The position numbers and the translations under genes were made by a program. The notes under the pieces are model-generated. The model saw only the letters and a program-made list of their open reading frames with translations. It was not told the DNA's origin and searched no databases. Below, in pieces: positions 35,934 to 45,897 of a stretch of DNA of 64,000 bases. Position 1 is the stretch's first letter. Every line of letters starts with the position of its first letter. Origin of the DNA: Lacrimispora xylanisolvens (GTDB lineage Bacteria > Bacillota > Clostridia > Lachnospirales > Lachnospiraceae); the NCBI GenBank assembly GCA_017084465.1, contig CP070896.1:434001-498000 (forward strand). Direction: 5' to 3'.

Positions 35934-37094
35934 CTACTCCTCCAGACCTGCCATTTGGATTTTCAAGAGCTTCCGTTGCGTACTATTTGGATGGAGCATT
36001 TTATCCAATAATTCATAATTCTTTTTTATTTCAGGAATATTTTCTTCCATCATGGCTTTATCAAAGGCAGCCATGGTATTCTGGAAAACTTCTGATGTCG
36101 TACTTGTCATACCCATTACATCTTGCAAAATTTCTTCAAGCGTCCAGCCCTGCAGTCCATATTCGCCTAATTCCAAATCTTTCACTATGGTATTCCCATT
36201 CTCATTTAAGCCCATTGCAATTATTTCATCTTTATTAAGGCTTTGTAAAATACTCGGACTATGCGTGGTTGCTATTATCTGAGCTTTAATGAAAATTGTT
36301 TTAAGAGCTTTGACTAATTGTGCCTGCCATGTTGGGTGTAAATGCAAATCAATCTCATCAATAAGAATTATTCCCTCAAAGTCATTATAAGTTATCGGAG
36401 AATCATAAAATCTATATTCTAATTCTTTTAATATCCCGAGTATTATATAAATACAAGTTTTATATCCAGAAGATAAATATTCAAAATAAATAGTTCCTTT
36501 TGGTGTACTAATCATAATGTCGAGAGAATGAGAGTCTACATACTCAAAGTTTATAGTACTATCCATAATACTAAATACTTGAATTGCAATATCTAAATTT
36601 TCTCTCATGACTTTTGAAAATCCCTGACTTTGAAGAGAAAATACATACCTATTTGTAAACCAGCCTTTAATATCATCTGCCCGTACACCAGAAACCGCCA
36701 TATTGGCCATATCATGACTCGCGCGAGTTACATCCCCAGGAATTCCTTCTAATTTTCTATATTTTATATCCCTCAATGTTGAGAAATTTAAAAGATATTT
36801 CGCTTCTCGCATGCCACCTAATCTCTGTGGATATTCAGTAGGTGAAAATGCTTTTACAATTTCTCGAGTCGCTAGACTTGTTGTATCAAAATTTATTATA
36901 TACTCTCCCTCAGGAACCGAGACATTTCTTCTGATATTTCTTGTTCCAATAGAAAAAGCATCGGCAATAACATCAAGGATTGTAGTCTTTCCTATACCAT
37001 TAGCTCCACATATCACATTTACTCCTTCGTTAAAATTCAACGATAGTTCTTTTATTCCACCGATTCCTTTTATATTTAAGCTTTCTACCTTCAT
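35934..37094 (-). CDS. ptuA: AAA/ABC-type ATPase, PtuA-like (Septu)
   Basis: The start at 37094 (MKVESLNIKGIGGIKELSLN) is set by GAGGGGG. The 386-residue product has a Walker A CGANGIGKTT, an ABC-signature-like LSSGYKT, and Walker B GIILIDEIDLHLHP, the layout of overcoming-lysogenisation/RecF-like ATPases including PtuA. Upstream of and coupled to the HNH gene. Functional assignment to Septu rests on this pairing; length is at the short end. Confidence 0.8.
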   Translation of the reverse strand: MKVESLNIKGIGGIKELSLNFNEGVNVICGANGIGKTTILDVIADAFSIGTRNIRRNVSVPEGEYIINFDTTSLATREIVKAFSPTEYPQRLGGMREAKYLLNFSTLRDIKYRKLEGIPGDVTRASHDMANMAVSGVRADDIKGWFTNRYVFSLQSQGFSKVMRENLDIAIQVFSIMDSTINFEYVDSHSLDIMISTPKGTIYFEYLSSGYKTCIYIILGILKELEYRFYDSPITYNDFEGIILIDEIDLHLHPTWQAQLVKALKTIFIKAQIIATTHSPSILQSLNKDEIIAMGLNENGNTIVKDLELGEYGLQGWTLEEILQDVMGMTSTTSEVFQNTMAAFDKAMMEENIPEIKKNYELLDKMLHPNSTQRKLLKIQMAGLEE

Positions 37095-37253
37095 TTTATC
37101 CCCCTCGTATATGACCGTTATATTTGGTATTATTATATTATCACCACCCATAATCTAAATCAACCTTTCAAACACCTTTTTACAAAGTATACACAGGCAA
37201 ACACTAACGTAGACATATTAAAAGAGCGGGGAATCAACCCTCGCCCTCTATAT

Positions 37254-37721
37254 CTATTGATATTGTTTCATGATTTCATCAAATTGGCCTTTGTACTCTT
37301 CTGCTTGTTCTGATGTTAATTTGTAATCAATTCTAAACAACACTTTGTCATACGGATATACATATTGATTCAATGCTAAAAATCCTAAAGATTGATCATT
37401 CATTTTGTTCAAGTATTCCGCCCTTTTCTTGCAATCATCTTTTGATGAAAAGGTTTCCAGTGTACCGCCCACTAAATATTCCGATCCTTCTTGGTCTAAG
37501 CGCATATCGGAAAAATCCGCCTTACTGATATAGTTACCCGGTCGGCCCAATTTTTCATTCGGGTCTGTCTCCGCTGTGAAAGCTTGAATTTTATCCAGAT
37601 TTGTATTTTTCCCTTTTAATTCAGTCAAAAGACTTTCAGCATTTGGTAATTCAACTTTTTTCTCCACTGAACAACCACTTAACATTAAAACCATAAGTAA
37701 AAATAAAAGCACTTTCTTCAT
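37254..37721 (-). CDS. phage-borne lipoprotein
   Basis: The ATG at 37721 follows GGAGG. The signal peptide VLLFLLMVLMLSGC ends in a lipobox, predicting a surface lipoprotein of about 138 residues after cleavage. The rest is soluble and charged with no known domain. Surface lipoproteins in temperate phages often cause superinfection exclusion; that is inference here. Hairpins with T tails flank the gene on both sides (37220 and 37790). Confidence 0.65.
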   Translation of the reverse strand: MKKVLLFLLMVLMLSGCSVEKKVELPNAESLLTELKGKNTNLDKIQAFTAETDPNEKLGRPGNYISKADFSDMRLDQEGSEYLVGGTLETFSSKDDCKKRAEYLNKMNDQSLGFLALNQYVYPYDKVLFRIDYKLTSEQAEEYKGQFDEIMKQYQ

Positions 37722-37823
37722 ACCATATTCCTCCCATGTGTGATTTAATAAAAACATACCACAAATAGGAGAATTATTCAACAAAAGAGCAGGAACAAAT
37801 CCCTGCCCTTTGCAATCTTTTAT

Positions 37824-38216
37824 TTAATTATTCGTTGTTGTATCTTGTACTGGGGCTATTTCACCGTCTGCTGGTATCCATGCACCATCAGGTCCAAGTT
37901 TGTGACCGTCTGGAGTAATGGTATCATGAAGCATTTTACTGAAACTATCAAAATAATACCATTTAGAATCTATCCGGCACCAAGTTGATTGTTTCGATAT
38001 GCCATCTTCTCCAAAATAATACCAATCTTCATTTACTTGTTTCCATTGATTCACAACTTTCGTATTATCTTCATTAAAATATTTCCATGCTTTTGAATCG
38101 TCACCCGATCTACTAGGTATAATACTGAGTCCTTCGTTTGCAAGTGCAGCGAATGAAGAAAATAAACTTATTATTAATGCAATTATAAAAGTTTTTAATT
38201 TTATTTTTTTCCCCAT
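37824..38216 (-). CDS. secreted protein with choline-binding-type repeats
   Basis: The ATG at 38216 follows AGGAGG. A signal peptide (IALIISLFSSFAALA) precedes about four CW_binding repeats (WKYFNEDNTKVVNQWKQVNE, WYYFGEDGISKQSTW, WYYFDSFSKML). The same repeat type occurs in the endolysin C-terminus at 29.2 kb. It is probably attached to the cell wall. Function unknown. Confidence 0.7.
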   Translation of the reverse strand: MGKKIKLKTFIIALIISLFSSFAALANEGLSIIPSRSGDDSKAWKYFNEDNTKVVNQWKQVNEDWYYFGEDGISKQSTWCRIDSKWYYFDSFSKMLHDTITPDGHKLGPDGAWIPADGEIAPVQDTTTNN

Positions 38217-38277
38217 TGTCAATCCTCCTCTCACTCAAAACGTTTATCCTTAGTATGTTATATTAATGATATGATAT

Positions 38278-40242
38278 TCATGAAAGGTTGTCAACCCTGT
38301 CTTTCAATTCTTGAAACTGCTCCCAAAACCAGTCAATTGTTTCTCCCAATGCCCAGACTCGACTACTACCATGTGCTAAATCACAATTAAGCGCAACAAT
38401 GTCACCACATTCTATGCCGCCAATTCCGTTTATCGTCACACCTCCGTAACCCTCTCCACCAACATATAAAGAAGAATAACTCCCACCTGGGCTTCCTTCC
38501 GGTGGTCCTTGTGAATTTACCTTAAACCACCCATTATTTGACCGTAACACATTTGCTCCATCAGCGCTGACATAATAGTCTCCAAATCCCACAGCACTAC
38601 CATTCGAATAAAAATTCGCAGATGATAAATTTCCTGAGAAAGAACCATTTATGGCAACAATGTTGCGGCATGTCAGCTTTCCGTCACTGGTCATACTGGA
38701 AAAATCAGATTCCCATGATAATCGATTTGTTTTAATCGTAATGGCATCTGGTTCTACTGAAAGCTGTGAAGATACTTCACCCTTGCTTACTTTTAAAGAT
38801 ATCTGCTGTGCTGTCTGTTCAAACTTGGAGTTTGTATCATTCTTAAGATTTGTCACCGAAGCAACAATCCCATCCGCTCTGATATTCAGTGACGCTTCTG
38901 CATCTTTCGCCCTTGTCACTTCTGCAAGGATCTGATCGGCTGTTATTTTAAACTGGGCTTCCGTGTATTCCTTCAGATCCGTCACTCGGACAGATACTTC
39001 CTCCACAGATTTCTTTATAACAGCGGTCTTTCCTTCGAGCTGGATAATCTGTTCATTTAATCCTGTCCGCTGCTCTTGTTCAATACTCCCTTGCGCTTCA
39101 TAGGTATCCGTCATGCCTTGAATCCCTTTCGTGGTTCGCTCAAGGCAATAGGTTTCAATTACATCGTCCGTAGTATAGCATATGATTCCATCTCCAACTT
39201 CTACCCAAGGAAGAGCAGGACCAACGATATGGCATGGTCTGTACAATCTTCCTGAAATCTGTTCATATAAATTGGCAGCAATCGAAAGAAGCTCTTGCCC
39301 TGACTTCCCGTATACCAGATAATTTCCCTGAACCACATAACAATTTGTACCCGGACCATAAGAAGCACCTACATCCCCTTCCTCTTGCCGGATCTGTACC
39401 TTATCTATCGGATTCACCACATAATCTTCGTAGTGTGTCTCTGATTGCTTGTAGTAGGACAGCGTTTCCGCATTGGTCATTTCCGAGGGGTACAATTCAT
39501 CATCTGGATATAAAGATTCAGAGGGGAACAAACCGGAAGTACCCAGAAACTTATAAGTCAGCCTGCCAGTCTTATCGAAATTTCCGAAGCAACCGTTTAT
39601 CTCACAGATAACCATTAATACTTTTCTACCATCTAACTGCTCCGGTTCAATAGTCTTTGTTATCTGCATATCGTCCAGGGGTAATTCTGTCATGACCTGT
39701 GTAACGTCCACATAGCTGCAGAGGGAATCTCTAAATTGCTTCAATGTCAATGGAAAGGTCAATCCACGATACCAGTTAGCCACATCAATATCAAAGTTCA
39801 GCATACGATCATAAGCAGTTATTTTCTTCCGGCGACGGTCTGCCTGTTCCCGGACAAAGCTATCTACTTTGTAAATTCCCATAGCCATTTCATAACCGCC
39901 AACATCAACCGTGGCCATAAATTCTTTCCCAGTCAGATCCATCAATACATCTGCTACCGTGACCTCAAACATTGAAGCGCAACACTCGCCAAAAGTTAGA
40001 TTCTGGCTTGAGCATACGCTTTCTGTTATCGTCATAGATTCGGATATTATTTGGCTGTTATCAATCACATACACCGGCTCCTGATCAACTGGGAATAAAT
40101 CATCGGAAGGGAACAGCATATCATCTGGATAAAGCATTTTTATCTCTTCATCAAAGAAACGAAGTTTTATATGCCGTTGTGTGGCAGCACCCAGGTTATC
40201 AGCCCTGAACAGCTCTTTTATTTCTTCTGGAATATTCAGCAC
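38278..40242 (-). CDS. tail-tip/endopeptidase-like tail protein
   Basis: This 654-residue protein begins MLNIPEEIKELFRADNLGAA, has repeated LFPSDDLFP/LYPDDMLFP units, a gp18/Tal-like middle, a coiled-coil stretch (LKEYTEAQFKITADQILAEV), and a glycine-rich tip. It corresponds to the tail protein that follows the distal-tail gene in clostridial siphophages. It likely contacts the host and helps DNA entry. Confidence 0.78.
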   Translation of the reverse strand: MLNIPEEIKELFRADNLGAATQRHIKLRFFDEEIKMLYPDDMLFPSDDLFPVDQEPVYVIDNSQIISESMTITESVCSSQNLTFGECCASMFEVTVADVLMDLTGKEFMATVDVGGYEMAMGIYKVDSFVREQADRRRKKITAYDRMLNFDIDVANWYRGLTFPLTLKQFRDSLCSYVDVTQVMTELPLDDMQITKTIEPEQLDGRKVLMVICEINGCFGNFDKTGRLTYKFLGTSGLFPSESLYPDDELYPSEMTNAETLSYYKQSETHYEDYVVNPIDKVQIRQEEGDVGASYGPGTNCYVVQGNYLVYGKSGQELLSIAANLYEQISGRLYRPCHIVGPALPWVEVGDGIICYTTDDVIETYCLERTTKGIQGMTDTYEAQGSIEQEQRTGLNEQIIQLEGKTAVIKKSVEEVSVRVTDLKEYTEAQFKITADQILAEVTRAKDAEASLNIRADGIVASVTNLKNDTNSKFEQTAQQISLKVSKGEVSSQLSVEPDAITIKTNRLSWESDFSSMTSDGKLTCRNIVAINGSFSGNLSSANFYSNGSAVGFGDYYVSADGANVLRSNNGWFKVNSQGPPEGSPGGSYSSLYVGGEGYGGVTINGIGGIECGDIVALNCDLAHGSSRVWALGETIDWFWEQFQELKDRVDNLS

Positions 40243-40254
40243 TTCGAAACCTCC

Positions 40255-40653
40255 TTAATACTCAGTTATCGTTATCTTAATCGGCTTATAGAGTATATCT
40301 TTTTTCTTCTCATCTACATTCACGATTTCATAGGGAATATCAGAAATATAAAACGCCCCCGATTTGTACGAGGACGTGTTTGGATTCCAATATTCAATTT
40401 GACACTTTACTCTATTCCCATGTGGTACAAAGGCATTCAGCTTATCAACATCTTTTAGCCATAAGTGCGTGGTGGAAAATTCCATAGAGGTGGCTGTATG
40501 AGGTAAGGCATTGCGATGAAGCTCTCCGTTTCCGTCTCGATAAGGATCCAGGTCCATTATCTGATCCGGCGTGCACTTATAGGATTCCAGTGCAATTAGT
40601 TCATTCGGAAACACTGTTCCATTTATTTTCAATAGCCAGCCTTCGAATGCCAC
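40255..40653 (-). CDS. distal-tail-region protein, DUF6711-like
   Basis: A GTG start at 40653 lies 6 bases after GGAGGTGG and gives VAFEGWLLKINGTVFPNELI. The 132-residue protein normally follows the tape measure gene, but here the tape measure is 25 kb away at 15.4 kb. AGFYISDIPYEIVNV-like C-terminus fits the family. It joins tail tube to tip. Confidence 0.65.
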   Translation of the reverse strand: MAFEGWLLKINGTVFPNELIALESYKCTPDQIMDLDPYRDGNGELHRNALPHTATSMEFSTTHLWLKDVDKLNAFVPHGNRVKCQIEYWNPNTSSYKSGAFYISDIPYEIVNVDEKKKDILYKPIKITITEY

Positions 40654-40675
40654 CTTTTCCACCTCCAGACACAAG

Positions 40676-40706
40676 AAAAAGCGCCATCTCTAAGACAACG
40701 CTTTCT
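40676..40706 (-). terminator. hairpin before the distal-tail gene
   Basis: AAAGCGTTGTCT pairs with AGATGGCGCTTT through nine Watson-Crick and three G-T pairs, followed by TTC. It lies where a tape-measure terminator would be expected. Confidence 0.6.
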
Positions 40707-40720
40707 TTTCATTTTATACC

Positions 40721-40762
40721 ACGATATCATTTTAACATATTGGATATGGGAAATGTGGGAAT
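40721..40762. repeat. 42-bp repeat, copy B
   Basis: It matches 25522-25562 (GATATCATTTTAACATATT, then GATATGGGAAATGTGGGAAT). It lies on the outer side of the distal-tail hairpin, at the point where the portal-to-tape-measure module is missing. Confidence 0.7.
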
Positions 40763-40776
40763 AATGTTATATGTTT

Positions 40777-41100
40777 TTAATTATATTTCCATTTTTTCTT
40801 ACCATCATCTGATGTTTCAGTATATTTTTCGTAATAACATTGACACAAATAATCGCTAATGCATTCTCTTACGTTAGTTTCATCCTTTAGTTCAGCACAT
40901 TCTTTGTATATAGATTTTATATCTACCTCAAAATCTATGGTACCTTCATCAGTTATCTCTTCAAAACGAAATATGCCGTTTTTTTTCGATTAATATAAAA
41001 AATCTTGATTATCCCTTATTTCACTCTGGAGTTCTTTCATATAATTATCAATTTCATTAACAATTTTTTTCTTTAATACAATTTTTTCTGAAAATGTCAT
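40777..41100 (-). pseudogene. small acidic protein, frameshifted
   Basis: The start MTFSEKIVLKKKIVNEID at 41100 follows AAGGAG and ends early at 40990. The rest (IEKNGIFRFEEITDEGTIDF, ending DDGKKKWKYN) continues in another frame. The break is near the T6 and A7 runs around 40980. Unknown function; one intact protein of about 105 residues would result from a single indel. Confidence 0.5.
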
Positions 41101-41121
41101 TCTTTTTTTCTCCTTCTGTAA

Positions 41122-41747
41122 TTACACCGTTTTTTTTTCAATCCGTTTTATGCTATCATAAAATATTAATACTGATTCATTTGGATTATTTCCATAATCC
41201 TCTATGTATGGTTCTTTAGGTTTGCCCTTCTTGTCAAGATAATATTTATAATATGAATCCAAGCAAATATATTGCCTTTTATCCTCATCAAGTTCCTTAT
41301 ATCCTAAAGACCCTTCATAAATCACACTATCATCTTTTAAATAAACACAAAGCCATGCACCCTGATCAAAATCTGATAATACATCAATCTCATTTTCGTA
41401 AAATGTCGTGTTAATCTTCAAAGTATCTAAAATTTTTATTACTCTTTTTTGATCTAACTATTCTATAGGAAAAAATATGCAACTAATAATGAAATTACTA
41501 TCAGCGCTATATCTTGTTTTAACTGAATCGGCAAAGGAAGCCAAGTGAAGTCTACTTTTTTTATCCATTCTAATATACCTAAATAAACATAACTTATACC
41601 AATAACTTTAATGAATATATAGTTTGTATCTTTTAAGGTCTTACCTCTTAAAAAGAAATACATATACATGGTTAAATACCCAGGGTAAATGTATGTAATG
41701 TAATACGGAATACCTGCTATAATTTCAGATATATCTTTTGCTGTCAT
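41122..41747 (-). pseudogene. membrane protein (DUF6338-like), frameshifted
   Basis: The N-terminal part (41463-41747) has three membrane helices (GIPYYITYIYPGYLTMYMYF, IFIKVIGISYVYLGILEWI, DIALIVISLLVAYFF). The C-terminal part (41122-41440) has the soluble domain LKINTTFYENEIDVLSDFDQ. Two indels, in a C2 and an A6 run between 41430 and 41470, would join them as FYRIVRSKRVIKILDTLKIN. Likely one protein of about 205 residues. Confidence 0.6.
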
Positions 41748-41754
41748 CTACATA

Positions 41755-41871
41755 CTATCCTTTCTTATGCCCAGGAGGATTTACCGGTTTCGTTCTGGTC
41801 GTCTTTCCTTGTATAGCTTTATTTTCTTTTATGTGCTTAGCCTGTTTTATGCATTTGCTTTTTTTACTCAT
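41755..41871 (-). CDS. 38-residue protein with NPPGHK tail, copy 2
   Basis: The start overlaps the stop of the preceding gene (coupled translation). The product is very basic (MSKKSKCIKQAKHIKENKAI) and ends TKPVNPPGHKKG. The same NPPGHK ending occurs in the upstream gene. Unknown function. Confidence 0.5.
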   Translation of the reverse strand: MSKKSKCIKQAKHIKENKAIQGKTTRTKPVNPPGHKKG

Positions 41872-41873
41872 TT

Positions 41874-42029
41874 TTACTTATGCCCCGGTGGGTTTGCAGA
41901 ACCTGTTTTTGTTGTGCGTCCTGAAGGATTTGACCTTTCTCCATAGTTTCCATGATCAAAAGTAGGATGACTTGTTGGTCTTTGCTGTGGGCGTGAAACT
42001 GGTATATCCTTTTTATTCTGCATAATCAT
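41874..42029 (-). CDS. 51-residue protein with NPPGHK tail, copy 1
   Basis: The frame from 42029 (or 42023) follows AGGGGAAA and reads MQNKKDIPVSRPQQRPTSHP, ending RTTKTGSANPPGHK. It is proline/basic-rich and probably disordered. The shared terminal motif with the next gene points to tandem small paralogues. Confidence 0.5.
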   Translation of the reverse strand: MIMQNKKDIPVSRPQQRPTSHPTFDHGNYGERSNPSGRTTKTGSANPPGHK

Positions 42030-42093
42030 ATTTCCCCTTTGTATTTATAAAAATATATTACCATATTTAACCATAAAAGGAAACTGCTACTCA

Positions 42094-42540
42094 TTAATAT
42101 TTCTCTATTGAATTTAAGTTTTTTTCAATTTTCTTCTGAATAGTTGTCCTGTCATAGGACATCTCTTTTGCAATCTCGTCATAAGACCAACGCTCAACGT
42201 ACCGATAATACAGAATCTGCTTAATCTCCACCTGCTCCGGTCCCAAATTTTCAAGAAAGCACTCTATCTCTAGTTTCATATCCTCAAAAAGTTGCTCATT
42301 GCCTTTCAAATCAATCAAGAGCTGCCGGACCATCTTTTCCCTTTCCTCATTCGATTTTACATTTGCTCCGGAAACTACAAAATGGCATTCCGTGAACGGG
42401 AACTGCTTCAGGGATCCTTTTACAATTCCATATTCAGAAGTCAGCGGATTATTCTCATAATATTTTATCCTGCGCCTAAGACGCTTTATTTCAGATTCCA
42501 GGTATGTATAAGTTGCCAGATATTCTCTTGTCAATTTCAT
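42094..42540 (-). CDS. sigma-70 region 4-like phage regulator (DUF1492/ArpU type)
   Basis: The ATG at 42540 follows AGGAGG. The 148-residue protein has an N-terminal coiled coil (YLATYTYLESEIKRLRRRI) and a C-terminal sigma-4-type helix-turn-helix (YYRYVERWSYDEIAKEMSYD, TTIQKKIEKNL). Such proteins (ArpU/RinA-like) activate late genes in Firmicute phages; they usually lie before the small terminase. Here it lies after the terminase. Confidence 0.78.
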   Translation of the reverse strand: MKLTREYLATYTYLESEIKRLRRRIKYYENNPLTSEYGIVKGSLKQFPFTECHFVVSGANVKSNEEREKMVRQLLIDLKGNEQLFEDMKLEIECFLENLGPEQVEIKQILYYRYVERWSYDEIAKEMSYDRTTIQKKIEKNLNSIEKY

Positions 42541-42553
42541 AATCAAATCCTCC

Positions 42554-43474
42554 TTAACATGGTCTTTGGAAGACGGTCACTTTACCGCCACCCATATTCT
42601 GTGTGAACAATGCAAACTGGGCCCAGCCATCTGGAACGTCATCATGAAGATTTTTTCCTTTTACAGAATAACTAAGCAGAAAACTCATCATTACTCCATA
42701 GTCACTTTTGGCCTTATAAAGGGAAGAATCTTTGAATAAAACATGCTTCTTTACCCAGTCCGCATTTACTATAATCTTCGTTTCCTTGTTGCTATCAGTG
42801 AATTTAGTGGTAATATTGCAACGACCATGTTTTTGCTCCACCAGCCTATTTACTTCGTATCCTACCCGGCTGCCACCATTATTGCTCTCAAACTGGCATT
42901 GCTGCAGCTTATTGTCCACTATTATTTGGGAGCACCTTTCATACTGGACGCCATAGTCGGAATTATCATCACAGATGCAATCCAGGCAATAATAATCATT
43001 TCCATATTGGGCCGCGCAAGGAAGGAACATGTAATCAGTACCTTTGTCCTTTGTATCACAAATACCAAGAAGAGCGTCAGGTTCTCCTTGCGGAAGAGTA
43101 AAGTATCGCCTTAATTCATCTTCATGATATAAAAGACCTTCACGCTCAATTGGCTGGCTTTTATATAAGCATTTGTAAGAAATATCATCCATAGCCAACG
43201 CTTGGTCATTAAAGAATTTAACCGAGAAGCCATTATATTCATAATCAAAGTTTGATTTCTCGGTCACTGGATCAATATCAGGAACCTCAACGAATCTCAC
43301 CCTGTCACTCTTGTTATACAAATTCTTTATTCTGCCAATTACATCATGGACTGACCATCTTGTTGCAATATGAATTTCCTTACAGCCGTCCATCTTTCTC
43401 TGCTTGCCATCAACGCTGTACAAGGACCAGAGTTTATCTAACCGAACCTTATTCAGAGCTTCTTTGTTTAGTGT
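42554..43474 (-). pseudogene. terminase large subunit, C-terminal part
   Basis: About 300 residues (LNKEALNKVRLDKLWSLYSV, HIATRWSVHDVIGRIKNLYN, LLGICDTKDKGTDYMFLPCA) correspond to the ATPase end and the RNase-H-like nuclease domain of a Terminase_6 protein. The 5' part is at 45898-46669, cut off by the IS21 insertion. The ATPase/nuclease motifs (D in LGICDTK, later D residues) are present, so the split looks recent. Confidence 0.88.
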
Positions 43475-43598
43475 AAAATAAAACTGTAACGAAATGCAAT
43501 CCAAAAGTGTAACACTCCCTGCATCGAAAAATCCATTGTAACACCCTTCCAAATCCATTATCCTTATGTTTGTCGAGAACTTAAGGAGGAAGAAAGGA

Positions 43599-45114
43599 AT
43601 GTTATCAATGGATGATATTAAGTATATCAAACGTCTCTATGAAAGTGAAGGGATTTCTATCCGGGAAATCATGCGTCGGACAGGCTATCACTATGAAACT
43701 GTCAAAAAATATCTGGATATGGAGGACTTCAATGAGCCTCTTCATCCACCAAAGGATTCAACCTCTCTGCTGGATCCGCTGAAGCCTGTCATAGATCAAT
43801 GGCTCCTTGATGATTTAAAAGCACCACGCAAACAGCGTCATACTGCAAAGCGTGTGTTTGAACGGTTGCAGGCTGAATACCCACAAATGCTTGAGGTAAA
43901 ACTCCGCACGGTTCAGTATTATGTATCACAAAAGAAAAAAGGAATTATTTCAATCACAGCAGAAAGCATATCTTCCGCTGTATCATCCACCAGGTGAAGC
44001 ACAGATAGACTTTGGACATTTCTCTTATATCAATAATTCTGGAGAAATGACGGATGCATTGAAACTGACGATGTCATTTCCTTCAGCAATCATTCCTACT
44101 GTCAGATATTTGGTGGCGAGAACCAGCAATGTCTGCTCCAGGGAATGAGAAATATCTTTGAATACATGGGCAAAGTTCCTTACAGGATTGTATTTGACAA
44201 TCTCTCCAGTGCAGTAGCACATATGGGGAAGGGCCACCACCGAGTGCTGACAGAAGGTTTCAAGCGTTTTATGGCACACTATAAGTTTGAGGCAGCATTT
44301 TGTAACGGCGCTGCTGGCTGGGAAAAAAGGTAATGTCGAAAACAAAGTTGGTTACGAACGCAGAAACATGTTCGTACCAGTTCCAACAATCCTTGATTTT
44401 TCCCAGTTTAATCAGCTTTTTTTTGAAGTATGCAACAAAGATGCAAAGCGTAATCATTATGTTAAAAGTGTTACAATCGAATCCCTGTTTCAAGAAGATC
44501 AGGCACAGATGCTTCCACTTAATGAAGTCCCATATGAAATCTTCCTGATCGAACCACGTAAAGCTGATAATTATGCAAAGGTGACCTTTGACAATAATCT
44601 TTACTCATCTTCACCTAAGTATGCACAGGAAAATGTATACATAAAAGCTTCCAGTGACAAAGTGTGGATCTTGAACCAATCCTATGAAATCATCATGGAA
44701 CATAAAAGGCTTTATGGAAACGGTCTTCAATCAATGAAGTGGCTTCCGTACATAGATTTAATGTCCAAACGCCCTAGTGCCATAAAATATACAACCTTCT
44801 ATCAGGAGTTACCAGACAACTGGCAGAAATATCTTGGAAAACAGAATACCGAGGGCAAGCGAAAAGGCCTGACCTCTTTATATACAATGCTGCAGAAGCA
44901 CGATATGCGTACGGCTGAGAGTGCACTTGCATTTGCAATCAGCAATGGAGTAAATGATGCAGACAGTATTCTTGCTGCATATAGGTCTCTCACGTCGCAA
45001 GTGCAGCAATTGCAACCAATGCAATTAAATGCAGATATCTTATCCATGCCTAGTTTTGCAACAAATAATGCAAGATATGATGACCTCTTCCGACAGGAGG
45101 TATGTTCCTTGTGA
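43599..45114 (+). pseudogene. istA: IS21 transposase IstA, frameshifted
   Basis: The start MLSMDDIKYIKRLYESEGIS at 43599 follows AGGAGG and has the N-terminal helix-turn-helix (ISIREIMRRTGYHYETVKKY). The catalytic DDE core is in pieces (PPGEAQIDFGHF with the first Asp; PYRIVFDNLSSAVAHMGKG with the second). The C-terminal part is 44330-45114. At least three frame changes, near 43940, 44110 and 44310, make it inactive as read. Confidence 0.88.
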
Positions 45115-45843
45115 AAGAGCAGATTTATGAATGCTGTAAGGAACTGCGTCTGAGCATAACCTTCGCTGAAAACGCATTATCCATGTCTGGCGATACCTAT
45201 CAGGATTATCTCCTCAAAGTTTTGAGGGCTGAACTTGATTACCGTAACAACAAGCGAAAAAAACTGCATCTAAAGCAGGCAGGATTTGATAATATAAAAA
45301 CATTTGAAGGATATGATTTTCGTAATATCATCATTCCAAACACAACAAGTATTGATGGAATCAAAACACTTGAATTTATGGACCGAAATGAAAATCTGAT
45401 TCTCTATGGCAGGAATGGAGCCGGTAAAAGCCATATGGCAACTGCCGTAGGCGTAGAAGCCTGTATGCAGGGGAAAAGTACGGTTCTACAAAACTGCCAC
45501 GCTGGTAAATGAATTGACAGATGCAAAAGCGGACGGTTCACTTACCAAACTTCTAAAACGTCTCAGTAAGCTTGATCTGCTAATCTGTGACGAGTGGGGA
45601 TATCTTCCGTTTGACGCGGAAGGTTCCCAGTTATTATTTCAGGTAATTGCAGACTGTTACGAAAAACGCAGCCTGATTATTACAACAAATATAGAATTCA
45701 GTAAATGGAATGGAATCTTCTATGATGATCAGCTGACAGCGGCACTTATCGACCGTCTGGTGCATCACAGCCACCTCATCGTTTTTGATAGAGACAGCTG
45801 GAGATTTGAACATTCACTGATGAAAGATTCAGCAACTAAATAA
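45111..45843 (+). pseudogene. istB: IS21 helper ATPase IstB, frameshifted
   Basis: A GTG at 45111, overlapping the istA stop and 10 bases after GGAGG, is the likely start. Walker A is GRNGAGKSH; the frame breaks at an A4 run near 45476 (CMQGK, expected KVRFYKT) and resumes with Walker B LLICDEWGYLPFD. It is the DnaC-like AAA+ helper of IS21 transposition, inactive unless the indel is an error. Confidence 0.88.
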
Positions 45844-45897
45844 ACTCTCTAGGGTGTTACACTTTTTCTTTGCACTTTGTTACACTTTGGGGTTGCA

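Noticed and set aside
35167..37094. Retron
   Set aside because: A PtuAB pair occurs in some retrons, but there is no reverse transcriptase or msr-msd-like sequence nearby.
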